DNA from: an uncultured bacterium
GTDB taxonomy: Bacteria; Planctomycetota; GCA-002687715
Length of the DNA: 64,000 nt
Assembly: GCA_902826835.1 (NCBI GenBank)
Contig: CADEGH010000002.1
Span: forward strand, 1 to 64,000
Direction: 5' to 3'
Of the stretch, positions 27,834-35,754 are shown one piece after another. The position numbers and the translations under genes were made by a program. The stretch's first letter is position 1, and each line of letters starts with the position of its first letter. The notes under the pieces were generated by a model. The model made no database searches. It worked only from the letters and a program-made list of their open reading frames with translations, and was not told the origin of the DNA.

Positions 27834-29297
27834 ATGGCCACTAAGAAAGCGTCAACTTCCCACGCCACCTCTGCGGGCGGCGAGGATCTGAATCTCAAGC
27901 ACTTGGTCGACCGTCAGTTCGCCCGCGCGGCCGAGATGCTGCCGGAGTTCGATCCGGTCATCCTCGAGCAGATCCGCATCTGCAACAACGTGTACGAGTT
28001 CAGCTTCCCGGTGCGCACCAAGGACGGCCCGCGCATCTTCCAGGGCTGGCGCGCCGAGCACAGCCATCACCGCAAGCCTTTGAAGGGCGGCATCCGCTAC
28101 GCCCCCGATGTCGACGGCGACGAAGTGCAGGCCCTCGCCGCCCTCATGACCTACAAGTGCGCGATCGTGGACGTCCCCTTCGGCGGCAGCAAGGGCGCCG
28201 TCAAGATCGATCCGCGCAAGGAGAGCGTCGAAGTCATCGAAGCGGTGACGCGGCGTTACACCTTCGAGCTCGCGCACAAGAACTTCATCGGGCCCGGCGT
28301 CAACGTGCCGGCGCCGGACATGGGCACGGGCGAGCGCGAGATGGCGTGGATCGTCGACACCTACGACGCCATGCATCCGGGTGGGCTCGACAATTTCGCC
28401 TGCACAACCGGCAAGCCAGTCTCGCAGGGTGGCATCCGTGGTCGCACCGAAGCAACCGGCCGCGGCATCTACTACGGCCTTCGCGAAGCGCTGAACAACG
28501 ATGACGCGCTCAAGCTCTTCGGGCTCAAGCGCGGTCTCGCCGACAAGACCTTTGTCGTCCAGGGCTTCGGCAACGTCGGTTCGCACGCCGCGTCGATCAT
28601 CGCCAAAGAGGGTGGCGCCAAACTGGTGGGCGTCGGAGAGTGGAACGGCTGCGTCGAGAACGCCAAGGGTCTCGACATCGACGCCCTCCTCGCCCACTGG
28701 AAAGAGCACAAGACCTTCAAGGGCTTCGCGGGCGGCAAGTACAGCGCCGATCCGAAGGCCTTCCTCGGAGTCGCGTGTGACATCCTCGTACCGGCCGCTC
28801 GCGAAAACGAGATCACCCTCGACAACGTGGCCAAGATCCAGGCCAAGGTGATCGCCGAGGGCGCCAACGGCCCCGTCACGCCCGGCGCCGAAGCCGAGCT
28901 CTTGAAGAAGAGCATCCTGATCCTGCCGGACATCTACATGAACGCCGGCGGCGTCACCGTCTCCTACTTCGAGTGGGCGAAGAACCTGAGTCACATGCGC
29001 TTCGGCCGTCTGCTCAAGGGCTTCGAGGCCGACCGCGAGCACAGGATGCTCGCTGCCGTCGAACAGCTCACGAACAAGCAGGTCTCGGAAGCGACCCGCA
29101 CGGGGCTCGGCAAGGGACCCGAAGAGGTCGACCTCGTACGCTCGGGCCTCCAAGGCACCATGGAAGACGCCTACCGCGAGATCATGAAGACCCAGTTGGG
29201 CAACGGCAAGAAGTCCAAGGACACGCGCCTCGGCTGTTACATGGTGGCGATCAAGAAGGTCTACGCGAGCTATCAGTCTCTCGGCATCTGGCCGTGA
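27834..29297 (+). CDS. Glutamate dehydrogenase (Glu/Leu/Phe/Val dehydrogenase family)
   Basis: A 487-residue enzyme that interconverts glutamate and 2-oxoglutarate with NAD(P)H. Family marks: HHRKPLKGGIRYAPDVD with the substrate-binding lysines, PFGGSKGAV, the catalytic-aspartate region VNVPAPDMGTGEREM, and a Rossmann loop GFGNVGSHAA in the second domain. GAAAGGA lies five bases upstream of the ATG, which fixes the start. The stop overlaps the start of a nitrilase-family gene (GTGA), so the two are probably co-translated and linked through ammonia metabolism. Confidence 0.95.
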   Translation: MATKKASTSHATSAGGEDLNLKHLVDRQFARAAEMLPEFDPVILEQIRICNNVYEFSFPVRTKDGPRIFQGWRAEHSHHRKPLKGGIRYAPDVDGDEVQALAALMTYKCAIVDVPFGGSKGAVKIDPRKESVEVIEAVTRRYTFELAHKNFIGPGVNVPAPDMGTGEREMAWIVDTYDAMHPGGLDNFACTTGKPVSQGGIRGRTEATGRGIYYGLREALNNDDALKLFGLKRGLADKTFVVQGFGNVGSHAASIIAKEGGAKLVGVGEWNGCVENAKGLDIDALLAHWKEHKTFKGFAGGKYSADPKAFLGVACDILVPAARENEITLDNVAKIQAKVIAEGANGPVTPGAEAELLKKSILILPDIYMNAGGVTVSYFEWAKNLSHMRFGRLLKGFEADREHRMLAAVEQLTNKQVSEATRTGLGKGPEEVDLVRSGLQGTMEDAYREIMKTQLGNGKKSKDTRLGCYMVAIKKVYASYQSLGIWP

Positions 29298-30127
29298 GCT
29301 CGCTGGTTCGGATCACCGTCGTTCAGACCGATCCGAAACTCGGGGCGGTCCAGGAGAACCTCCGCGGCATCGTGCAAGCGATCGCGGGAGCTCCCGGCCG
29401 CCTCGTCGTGTTTCCCGAGTGTGCCCTTTCCGGATACGGCTTTGGCAGCGCCGAGGAAGGGCTCGCCCACGCCCAGCCGATTCCCGGTCCGGCCACTGAA
29501 GCCGTGGCCGAGGCGTGCCGGCGCTCCAACGCACACGTCGTGTTCGGCCTGCTCGAGCGCGACGGCGACCGGCTTTACAACTCCGCCGCGCTGGTCGGCC
29601 CGGCTGGTCTCATCGGCCGCTACCGCAAGATGCATCTCCCCTATCTCGGGGTCGATCGTTTTGCGACGCGTGGCGACCAGGGCTTTCCGGTCTTTGCGAC
29701 CCCCGTCGGCCGCCTCGGCATCCTCATCTGCTACGACCTGAGTTTTCCGGAGGCCGCGCGCAGTCTCAAACTAGGCGGGGCTCAGGTGTTGATTGTCCCC
29801 ACCAACTGGCCGGAGGCGGCCCGCGTCTCCTGCGAACACTCGCCGCCGGTGAGGTCGCAGGAAAACCACTTCCACGTGGTCACCGCCAATCGGGTGGGAT
29901 CCGAGTCCGGATTCACGTTCCGAGGGGGCTCGAGCATCCACGATTGTGATGGCCGCCTCCTCGCCCGCGCCACCAGTGGGGCCGAGTCGATTTCGGCCGA
30001 TGTCTCCCCCGGACTTTCCGATGCGAACCGCATCGTCATTGTTCCCGGGGAGTACGAGCTCGATCGCGTCGGCCATCGTCGTCCCGAGCACTACGGGATG
30101 GTCACGGCTCCGTTGCCCCCGGCCTGA
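29294..30127 (+). CDS. Carbon-nitrogen hydrolase (nitrilase superfamily amidase)
   Basis: A 277-residue member of the nitrilase superfamily with the full Glu-Lys-Cys triad: Glu42 in FPECALSGYG, Lys112 in YRKMHLPYLG, and Cys146 in LICYDLSFPEAAR. It would hydrolyse a carboxamide and release ammonia. Start is the GTG at 29294, which overlaps the dehydrogenase stop. The pairing with glutamate dehydrogenase suggests ammonia assimilation or release. Converges with the aminotransferase gene ten bases downstream. Confidence 0.92.
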   Translation: MSSLVRITVVQTDPKLGAVQENLRGIVQAIAGAPGRLVVFPECALSGYGFGSAEEGLAHAQPIPGPATEAVAEACRRSNAHVVFGLLERDGDRLYNSAALVGPAGLIGRYRKMHLPYLGVDRFATRGDQGFPVFATPVGRLGILICYDLSFPEAARSLKLGGAQVLIVPTNWPEAARVSCEHSPPVRSQENHFHVVTANRVGSESGFTFRGGSSIHDCDGRLLARATSGAESISADVSPGLSDANRIVIVPGEYELDRVGHRRPEHYGMVTAPLPPA

Positions 30128-30137
30128 GCCGAGTCGC

Positions 30138-31430
30138 TTAGCGCAACATCTTGAGGGCGGCTTCGAGGCGGACGAGTCCCCGTTCGATGTCGGTCGGTCC
30201 GACCGCCCCCACCGACGCGCGGAACCACCCGGTTTCGCCCGGGAACGCAAACGCCTGGAAGGGCACGAGCGCGAAGCCCGCGTGGTCGAGCACGAAACGC
30301 CGTACCTGGTCGTTCGTCTTGAGCGGGTCGCCGAAATTCGGGCGCTTGCCGTGGGCGGCGAGTCGAATCGTCAGATAGATCGCGCCCATCGGGGGGATCG
30401 CCTCGATCGGATAGCCCTTGGCCTTCAATGCTTCGATGCCGGCGTAGAGCATCTGGAGCCGGGTTTGCACACCTTCACGCAGTTTCGCGCGGTAGGCAGT
30501 CAGCGCTGGCACATTGTCCAGGAACTGCGCGGTCGCCACCTGCTCGGCCCGAGGCGCCCACGCCCCCATGTGGCCGATGATGTCGGACATGCGTTTGATG
30601 ACCTCGGGCGGTCCGACTCCGAAGCCGACACGCAGGCCGGTCGCCGCGAGTCCCTTGCTGACGCCGTCCACGAAGATGGTGTAGGGCGCCATTTCCGCCA
30701 CCAAACCGGGAGGCGTGAAGTGCTGCGTGTCCCCGAAGGTCAGCATCCAGTAGACCTGATCGAACATCACGTAGAGCGGGCGGCCACCCGGTCCGCGGCG
30801 ACGATTCTCGGCGAGAACCAGTTCGCAGATGCTCTGCAGGGACTCCTTCGTGAACGCGGTCCCCGTGGGGTTTTGGGGTGAACAGAGCGAGAGCAGCCGC
30901 GCCCCTTCGAGGTGAGGCGCCAAGAGCTCCGGCGTCGGCAGGAATCGCGACTCCGGCCCGACCACGATCGGCACGCCCTCGGCGCCGAGGAGGTGGACGT
31001 AGTGGTTGTTGTTCCAGGACGGGGCGGGGAAGAGCACCCGGTCACCCGGATCGATCAGCGCCCGGTACGTTCCGTAGATGATGGGCCTGGCTCCACCCGC
31101 GATGACGACGGCCTCGACGGGGACTTCGAGTCCCAACTCTCTCGCGTAGAGCCGCACCACCGCCTCCCGCAGAGCCTGCATTCCGTTGCTTGGTGGGTAG
31201 TTCGTCTCGCCCTTCTCCAGCGCCTGGGCGATCCCGGCCGCCAACTCCGCGGGAATCCGGAACTGATCCGCCGCAAAATCCCCCACCGTCAGGTCGAGCA
31301 GGTCTCTCCCTGCCGCCTTCATCGCCCGCACCTCCCCCGCAATCTTCAAGATCTCCGAGCCCTTCAGCCCCCCCGCCATCGAGGAGACCAGAGCCGGCCC
31401 GGCAAACGGGGTGTCGTAGTTCAGTCGCAT
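30138..31430 (-). CDS. PLP-dependent aminotransferase, class I/II (aspartate-aminotransferase-like)
   Basis: A 430-residue fold-type I aminotransferase. Visible elements include SPQNPTGTAFT (the NPTG turn), the aspartate of VMFDQVYW that contacts the pyridine ring, the Schiff-base Lys259 in VDGVSKGLAATGLRVGF, and the C-terminal arginine in TGWFRASVG. It probably transfers the amino group of an aromatic or acidic amino acid to 2-oxoglutarate; exact specificity cannot be read. A TAGTGT hexamer lies 21 bases upstream of the ATG, with AAGGGG between. Confidence 0.92.
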   Translation of the reverse strand: MRLNYDTPFAGPALVSSMAGGLKGSEILKIAGEVRAMKAAGRDLLDLTVGDFAADQFRIPAELAAGIAQALEKGETNYPPSNGMQALREAVVRLYARELGLEVPVEAVVIAGGARPIIYGTYRALIDPGDRVLFPAPSWNNNHYVHLLGAEGVPIVVGPESRFLPTPELLAPHLEGARLLSLCSPQNPTGTAFTKESLQSICELVLAENRRRGPGGRPLYVMFDQVYWMLTFGDTQHFTPPGLVAEMAPYTIFVDGVSKGLAATGLRVGFGVGPPEVIKRMSDIIGHMGAWAPRAEQVATAQFLDNVPALTAYRAKLREGVQTRLQMLYAGIEALKAKGYPIEAIPPMGAIYLTIRLAAHGKRPNFGDPLKTNDQVRRFVLDHAGFALVPFQAFAFPGETGWFRASVGAVGPTDIERGLVRLEAALKMLR

Positions 31431-31898
31431 AAAAAGCCCCTTGGACCCCGCACACTACCCCACCCCGCCCCCGAGTCCACCGTCGGAAGACTCTCGCCCG
31501 GGCGACCAAGACCGCGAGGCACCGCCCCCGAGAGCCCGCAGAAGCGCACGCTTTCGGACTCACGATCGCTGCCTCACCTCAACCATTCGAGCCGTCCCGA
31601 CTGCCTACCCTCCAACCGCTCATCCGCGGCGCGCCAACACCTCCTCGCCCCGCACCCAATGCGTCTCTATCAGAGCCGCACTTCCCGCACCGTGGCTTCA
31701 GGACCACCACGGCGAATCTCGACGCGCGCCCTTTGGCAGAGGGGGTAAGCCCGCAGAGTCCCCTCGATCCCCGCAAACCCCCTCCAACAGTGCCGTCGCA
31801 TCGAGATGAACCAGCACCAACTCCTCCTCCGCACGACCGACTGTCTCGGACGCCTGGGATCGAGAGCAATGCGCCACTTCTTGCTCGTCATTGCCTCG
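31431..31898. other. Gene-poor stretch, possibly containing coding debris
   Basis: No intact gene is seen. On the minus strand about 31640-31800 there is a short coding-like phrase (RARVEIRRGGPEATVREVRL) that would continue in another frame as ETHWVRGEEVLARRG before a stop, which hints at a frameshifted remnant, but I cannot assign a family. A TAGTGT hexamer at 31452-31457 belongs to the aminotransferase. Confidence 0.4.
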
Positions 31899-32345
31899 TC
31901 ATTTCGTTTGATTATTGACAGGCCCAGTTCTTCCGGATCGATAGAACAGGAAAATTTCCGTAGGCAGAGTCAAGAAAATCCCCATCGACATAAAGAACGC
32001 GAGAGAGACCAGCCGGTTGGCGATGCAATTTTCGTCACCAGGGCTCACACTGTCGACTGGGGGACTACGTCCGTTGGCGATCCCGAGAGCGAGCAATCCG
32101 CAGGCCCAATATGAACAGAGCAACCAAAGGCTCTTCGGAGCCTTGGACTTGAAAGCGGAGACCAGGGCACAAAGCGTAATAAAGAGGCCGACTATTTGGC
32201 CAAGCAAAGAGAGGAGAGTACCGATGGAGAATGGAGCGTCTCCGCAGCTCTCGGGGTTGATCTGACAGTATAAAAATCCCAACAACAAACTGCCAGGACC
32301 AAGTAGACATGCGAAGGATGTCAGGACCAGGGTACTTTTTTTCAT
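31899..32345 (-). CDS. Hypothetical four-helix membrane protein
   Basis: About 148 residues from the ATG at 32345 (MKKSTLVLTSFACLLG..), with four hydrophobic segments and no recognised motifs. It is less GC-rich than the conserved genes nearby and sits next to a region of broken defence genes, so it may be a late arrival. No ribosome site is obvious. Confidence 0.55.
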   Translation of the reverse strand: MKKSTLVLTSFACLLGPGSLLLGFLYCQINPESCGDAPFSIGTLLSLLGQIVGLFITLCALVSAFKSKAPKSLWLLCSYWACGLLALGIANGRSPPVDSVSPGDENCIANRLVSLAFFMSMGIFLTLPTEIFLFYRSGRTGPVNNQTK

Positions 32346-32502
32346 GTCTACAAAGTGATTCCGAGGAAGTCTCCGCGCAAGTGCGGAACCTGCGCCGCGC
32401 ACGAGAACCATACCTTTAAGGCAAGAAGGCTCCCCCGGAACCGACGTCCGTTCCTACCTCGGCCCGGGTCGCCAGCATCCTGGTGTCGCCCTTCAGGGCA
32501 AG

Positions 32503-32542
32503 CGGTCGCTGCGTCCTTCTCCGTGGGGTTGACCCACTGCAA
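32503..32542 (-). pseudogene. Probable remnant of type I methyltransferase hsdM N-terminus
   Basis: The short phrase LQWVNPTEKDAATA matches the typical opening of type I DNA methyltransferase subunits (W-x-[ND]-P-T-E-K-D-x-A). After it, the frame runs into unrelated sequence. It follows the hsdR-like remnant on the same strand, which supports the reading, but only about 13 residues are recognisable. Confidence 0.4.
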
Positions 32543-32653
32543 CTCTTCTGCTCCCTGGTTTCGCTACCGGCCACCACCCCGACTCCTGAGCAGGCCACAC
32601 GACGGATCGTTCACGACAACTCCAGCCCAGGGGCCGTCGTATTCACAGCCGCC

Positions 32654-33000
32654 GGTCACCTCCTCGGCCACGGTGAAGTCGTTCTGCTCGGGGTGCGCAG
32701 AGTCGATCAGGTACACCGTCTCGTGTGCTTTGCCCGCGGCGACCTCGACCGGTACGCCGTTGCGCGACCGTTGATAGCTGCGCAGGTTGGCCTGGTAGAG
32801 CGTGATGCCGGTCGATTCGGCGGCGGTCTCGAGTTTGTGCGGTACGTCGGAGATGGGGCTTCGGAATAGCCTAGCGCCTTCAAGTAGGTGCGCAGGAGTT
32901 CGGCTTCGATTCCGCGATTTTTGTCGCGTTGGTGCCACTTGCCGAGATTGCGACAGCCGAGATGGTTCTGACGCGCGGGGTGACTGAAGAGGGCTATGGC
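32654..33000 (-). pseudogene. hsdR: Type I restriction endonuclease hsdR, N-terminal fragment with frameshift
   Basis: Two adjacent frames together encode the beginning of an EcoR124-type HsdR: NLGKWHQRDKNRGIEAELL then TYLKALGYSEA in one frame, and PISDVPHKLETAAESTG, LYQANLRSYQ, NGVPVEVAAGKAHE, TVYLIDSAHPEQNDFTVAEEVT in the next. The switch occurs in a run of four G (plus strand 32855-32858); one extra base would restore the frame. After EEVT the similarity stops, so helicase and nuclease parts are gone. This is a dead gene. Confidence 0.75.
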
Positions 33001-33038
33001 GCAGTCCTGCGTCGTTCATTCCGAACGGGGTCCTTGGG

Positions 33039-33617
33039 TCATGACAAGACCTCCCAGCGGCCACCCTTTTTCGGCCCTATGTACCGCAGTCGGCCTTGCT
33101 CTCGCAGCTTCCGAGCGGCTCGCTCCACCGCGCTGGTGGACAGCCGAAGGGCGGTCGCAATCTCGTGCAAGGTGGTTGTCGGCTGACTGCGCAGGATCGC
33201 CAGAATGCGCTGCGGCGTCCTGACCGGCGTTTCTACCGGCGTTTCTACCGGCGTTGTTGCCGGCGTTGTTGCCGATTTCCCCCGGATGAGAGCCAGGTAG
33301 CCGGCCGAAAACGGGAACTCGATACACAGGCTGTTCATCGCGAAGCGGACGATCGGATCGGGCGCGTCCGCACTACGGCAGCCTTCAAAAATGCGCTGAA
33401 TACCCCGGCCCCACGCCTCGATCTCCCCCGCACGGAAGAAGGCATTGGCGATGTCGGGATTTAAGGGAAATGAGTAGGGCGGCGCCAGGAGTGACGCCTG
33501 AGTCCACCCTTCGGGCAGAAGGGCCGGGTTCACCACGACAAGCCTCTCGTCGTAGACCCGGATCTGAATCGGGGCCGGCATGCTGTAGTCGCGATGCACC
33601 AGCGCGTTCAGTGAGCC
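33039..33617 (-). pseudogene. C-terminal fragment of an AlbA_2/HATPase_c_4 transcriptional regulator (RecG-like)
   Basis: About 192 residues that start in mid-domain with GSLNALVHRDYS and continue with IQIRVYDERLVVVNPALLPEGW, NAFFRAGEIEAWGRGIQRIFEGC, a TP-rich linker, and a C-terminal winged-helix (ILAILRSQPTTTLHEIATAL). Full-length relatives have an N-terminal AlbA-like DNA-binding domain and about 450 residues; that half is missing here, cut at a junction with the AbiEi fragment. It may still be translated, but no proper start is visible. Confidence 0.75.
33223..33270 (-). repeat. Four tandem 12-base repeats in the regulator fragment
   Basis: Two copies of ACCGGCGTTTCT followed by two copies of a variant ending GTTGTT (plus-strand reading). 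On the coding strand they give TPVE/TPAT four-residue repeats, a linker type commonly seen between the HATPase and winged-helix parts of this regulator family. Confidence 0.8.
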
Positions 33618-33949
33618 CCGATGCCGTGGATCCGCAAGGCGGAAAGCAGGCAAACGATGCTGTTCGGCACGCGAGCGCAAGCCATGGCGATCGAGTAATT
33701 CTCCGTTGGCTCGGCGTCGGTCAGGCGATAAAGCCCGCGTCCAACCCGCTCAGCACACCTTCGGCGCACCAGCGCGGGAAGGCAATCTCTTGTCAGGCCG
33801 ACTTGCGCGAGTTGGGCGGCGCGAAAGAAACCGAGGACCCCGGCATGGCGGAGACGTTCGATCGGGTCCTGAGTTTCAGCCTGACGCGTTTTGTCGGCAC
33901 GTCGCGGGGACATGCCGACAATATGCGTCATCGCGTGGGTTCGTGTCAA
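33608..33949 (-). pseudogene. AbiEi-type antitoxin fragment (3' truncated)
   Basis: The visible 113 residues match the N-terminal half of type IV antitoxins of the AbiEi family: IERLRHAGVLGFFRAAQLAQVGLTR (winged helix), RCAERVGRGLYRLTDAEPTEN, and the next-domain opening VPNSIVCLLSALRIHG. The frame then stops at a point where the sequence switches to the HATPase regulator fragment, so the C-terminal antitoxin domain and the toxin gene are missing. Several ATG codons could start it. Confidence 0.72.
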
Positions 33950-34167
33950 GCCAGGTAGGGATCAACCCTTGGCCAAGGGCCAGAGACCTGCTTGGGCAGC
34001 AACACTGGTGAGCGCGCCCCCTATCCGCGGAGTGCGATGCGGGGGTACCATGGCATCGTCTTTTGGTCCCATGAGTGGGGCGAAGCGGCGGCCCAGGTGC
34101 AGTGGGGGGACCCGATGGCCTTCGATCCGCGGGGACGCGGAGCTGCTGGTGGCACTCCCTCGGACGG

Positions 34168-35718
34168 TTATTGAACGAGGCGCCAGCAGGGGGTGGGGAT
34201 GGGGCGGATGGTGGATTCGGCTTCTGCGGCGGCGATGGTGAGGGCCATGAGGGTTTGGTCGCGGTCGTCGCGGTCGGTGCCGGTTTTGAAGGCGGTGAGC
34301 CGATCGTTGCCGCAGGCGAGATAGTCGGTGGTGACGACGCGGAGGGAATCGTCAGGGCCAATGGGTTGGCCGCCGCGGAGCATGCGGACGAGGCGGGGTT
34401 TGCCTTCGGGGTCGCGCGACCACTCGATCTCGAAACCACCGAAGGTCGCTCCGCGGGACCATTGGGAAAGCGTGAGCTCGACGATCTCTTGGAGCGCACT
34501 GCCCTTGAGGGTGATGAGGGTCACCCGATTCCCGAATGGCGAGATTTGGAAGAACTCGCGAACTCGGGCCGGACCCGCGGCCAAAGAAGCGCGGATGCCG
34601 CCCAAATTGTGGACGGCGACGTCCGCCCCGGTCTGGCTAAGCATCGCGGCGGTAATCCAGGCGCCGAGCGGCGACGGCCGCTCGGGAGTGCCATCCTTCA
34701 CGAGCAATTCCGCGACCTCGCACACCGGCACATCCATCTGATCCTTCACCGCTCGCTCGTAGCGCTCGATGATGGGATGGATACGAGGAACCCGAAGGTC
34801 CGAATTGGCCTGAATCCACCGAAGCCGTGCGGATTTCTTGACCACCTTCTTGGTGGCGATGTCCAATTCCATCTCGACGATGCCCAAGGCACGCGTGTGG
34901 GTCGCGGCCTGGGCGATCAAGGTACCGGTACTCGGCACGAGCGTGCCCTGTTCCAGCGATTGCCGATGGTCGTGGCCGCCGATGATCACGTCGAATCCCG
35001 GAACATCGCGAGCGATGATGACGTTGCGGTCCCGACCGATGTGGTTGACGAGCACCCGCACATCCACCCCACCCGGCGGAACCTCCGCACGGAGGCGTTG
35101 CGCGGCCGGAACCTCGTCCTCCACCGCGAGCCCGCTCAGGAGCTTCTCGGGCACGATGTCCGGACTCTCCTCGCTCAAAAGCCCGTCGAACCGGATGCGC
35201 ACGCCCTCGACCTCGATCGTCACGCCGGAGGAGATCCGTCCGACGATGTCTTTCACGATCGGGGCCGGCCCGCCGCTCGCCTGCGAAGCATTGACCACGA
35301 CATTCCGACCAACAACGGGAAAACGGGCAAGGCGCAACAGGTCGCGCAGCGCCGCCTGCCCGCTGTCGAACTCGTGGTTGCCGAGCACCGCCAAGTTGTA
35401 ACCCGCTGCATTCATCAGCTCGACCGAGGCCCGGCCGTGACTGAGCGTGCCCTCGGGAGTCCCTTGGTACCAATCACCGGCGTCGACGAGGAACGAGTGC
35501 GCGACTTTGGCGCGCTCCTCGTCGATCGCCTGCACCAACTCCGCGTACCCGCCGACGAGGGGCGCCTCGCCCGTGCGCACCCGGGGATCCGGCAGAGGCC
35601 GCATCTGTCCGTGCACATCATTCGTGTGCAGGATGACAAACGTCACCACCTGGGCGCTGGCCAGCGCCGAGAGGAGAAGAAGACCCGCAATCAGGAGCCG
35701 CAGAGGGAAGCGCCGCAT
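34168..35718 (-). CDS. Secreted 5'-nucleotidase / 2',3'-cyclic phosphodiesterase (UshA-like)
   Basis: A 516-residue exported enzyme: signal peptide, then an N-terminal metallophosphatase domain with HTNDVHG, VDAGDWYQGT, LGNHEFD and GGHDH metal motifs, and a C-terminal nucleotidase domain (SPLGAWITAAML, GADVAVHNLGGIRASL, FGNRVTLITLKG). It would release nucleoside and phosphate from nucleotides in the periplasm. A TAGCTT hexamer ends six bases before the ATG, so the message may be leaderless. It is the first intact gene beside the broken defence region. Confidence 0.92.
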   Translation of the reverse strand: MRRFPLRLLIAGLLLLSALASAQVVTFVILHTNDVHGQMRPLPDPRVRTGEAPLVGGYAELVQAIDEERAKVAHSFLVDAGDWYQGTPEGTLSHGRASVELMNAAGYNLAVLGNHEFDSGQAALRDLLRLARFPVVGRNVVVNASQASGGPAPIVKDIVGRISSGVTIEVEGVRIRFDGLLSEESPDIVPEKLLSGLAVEDEVPAAQRLRAEVPPGGVDVRVLVNHIGRDRNVIIARDVPGFDVIIGGHDHRQSLEQGTLVPSTGTLIAQAATHTRALGIVEMELDIATKKVVKKSARLRWIQANSDLRVPRIHPIIERYERAVKDQMDVPVCEVAELLVKDGTPERPSPLGAWITAAMLSQTGADVAVHNLGGIRASLAAGPARVREFFQISPFGNRVTLITLKGSALQEIVELTLSQWSRGATFGGFEIEWSRDPEGKPRLVRMLRGGQPIGPDDSLRVVTTDYLACGNDRLTAFKTGTDRDDRDQTLMALTIAAAEAESTIRPIPTPCWRLVQ

Positions 35719-35724
35719 GCGGGC

Positions 35725-35730
35725 AAGCTA
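35725..35730 (-). promoter_or_regulatory. Candidate -10 TAGCTT for the nucleotidase, leaderless
   Basis: TAGCTT on the minus strand ends six bases before the ATG at 35718 with no ribosome site between. Confidence 0.35.
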
Positions 35731-35754
35731 CCACGCCTCGGGCATGGCCCCGCG

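Noticed and set aside
33223..33270. The 12-base tandem repeats as a CRISPR or mobile-element end
   Set aside because: They are in frame, encode a TP-rich linker known in this regulator family, and have no spacers.
33992..34174. A 60-residue plus-strand frame near the defence remnants (GIVFWSHEWGEAAAQVQWGD)
   Set aside because: It matches nothing I know, has no ribosome site, and fits an accidental frame in the gap upstream of the AbiEi fragment.
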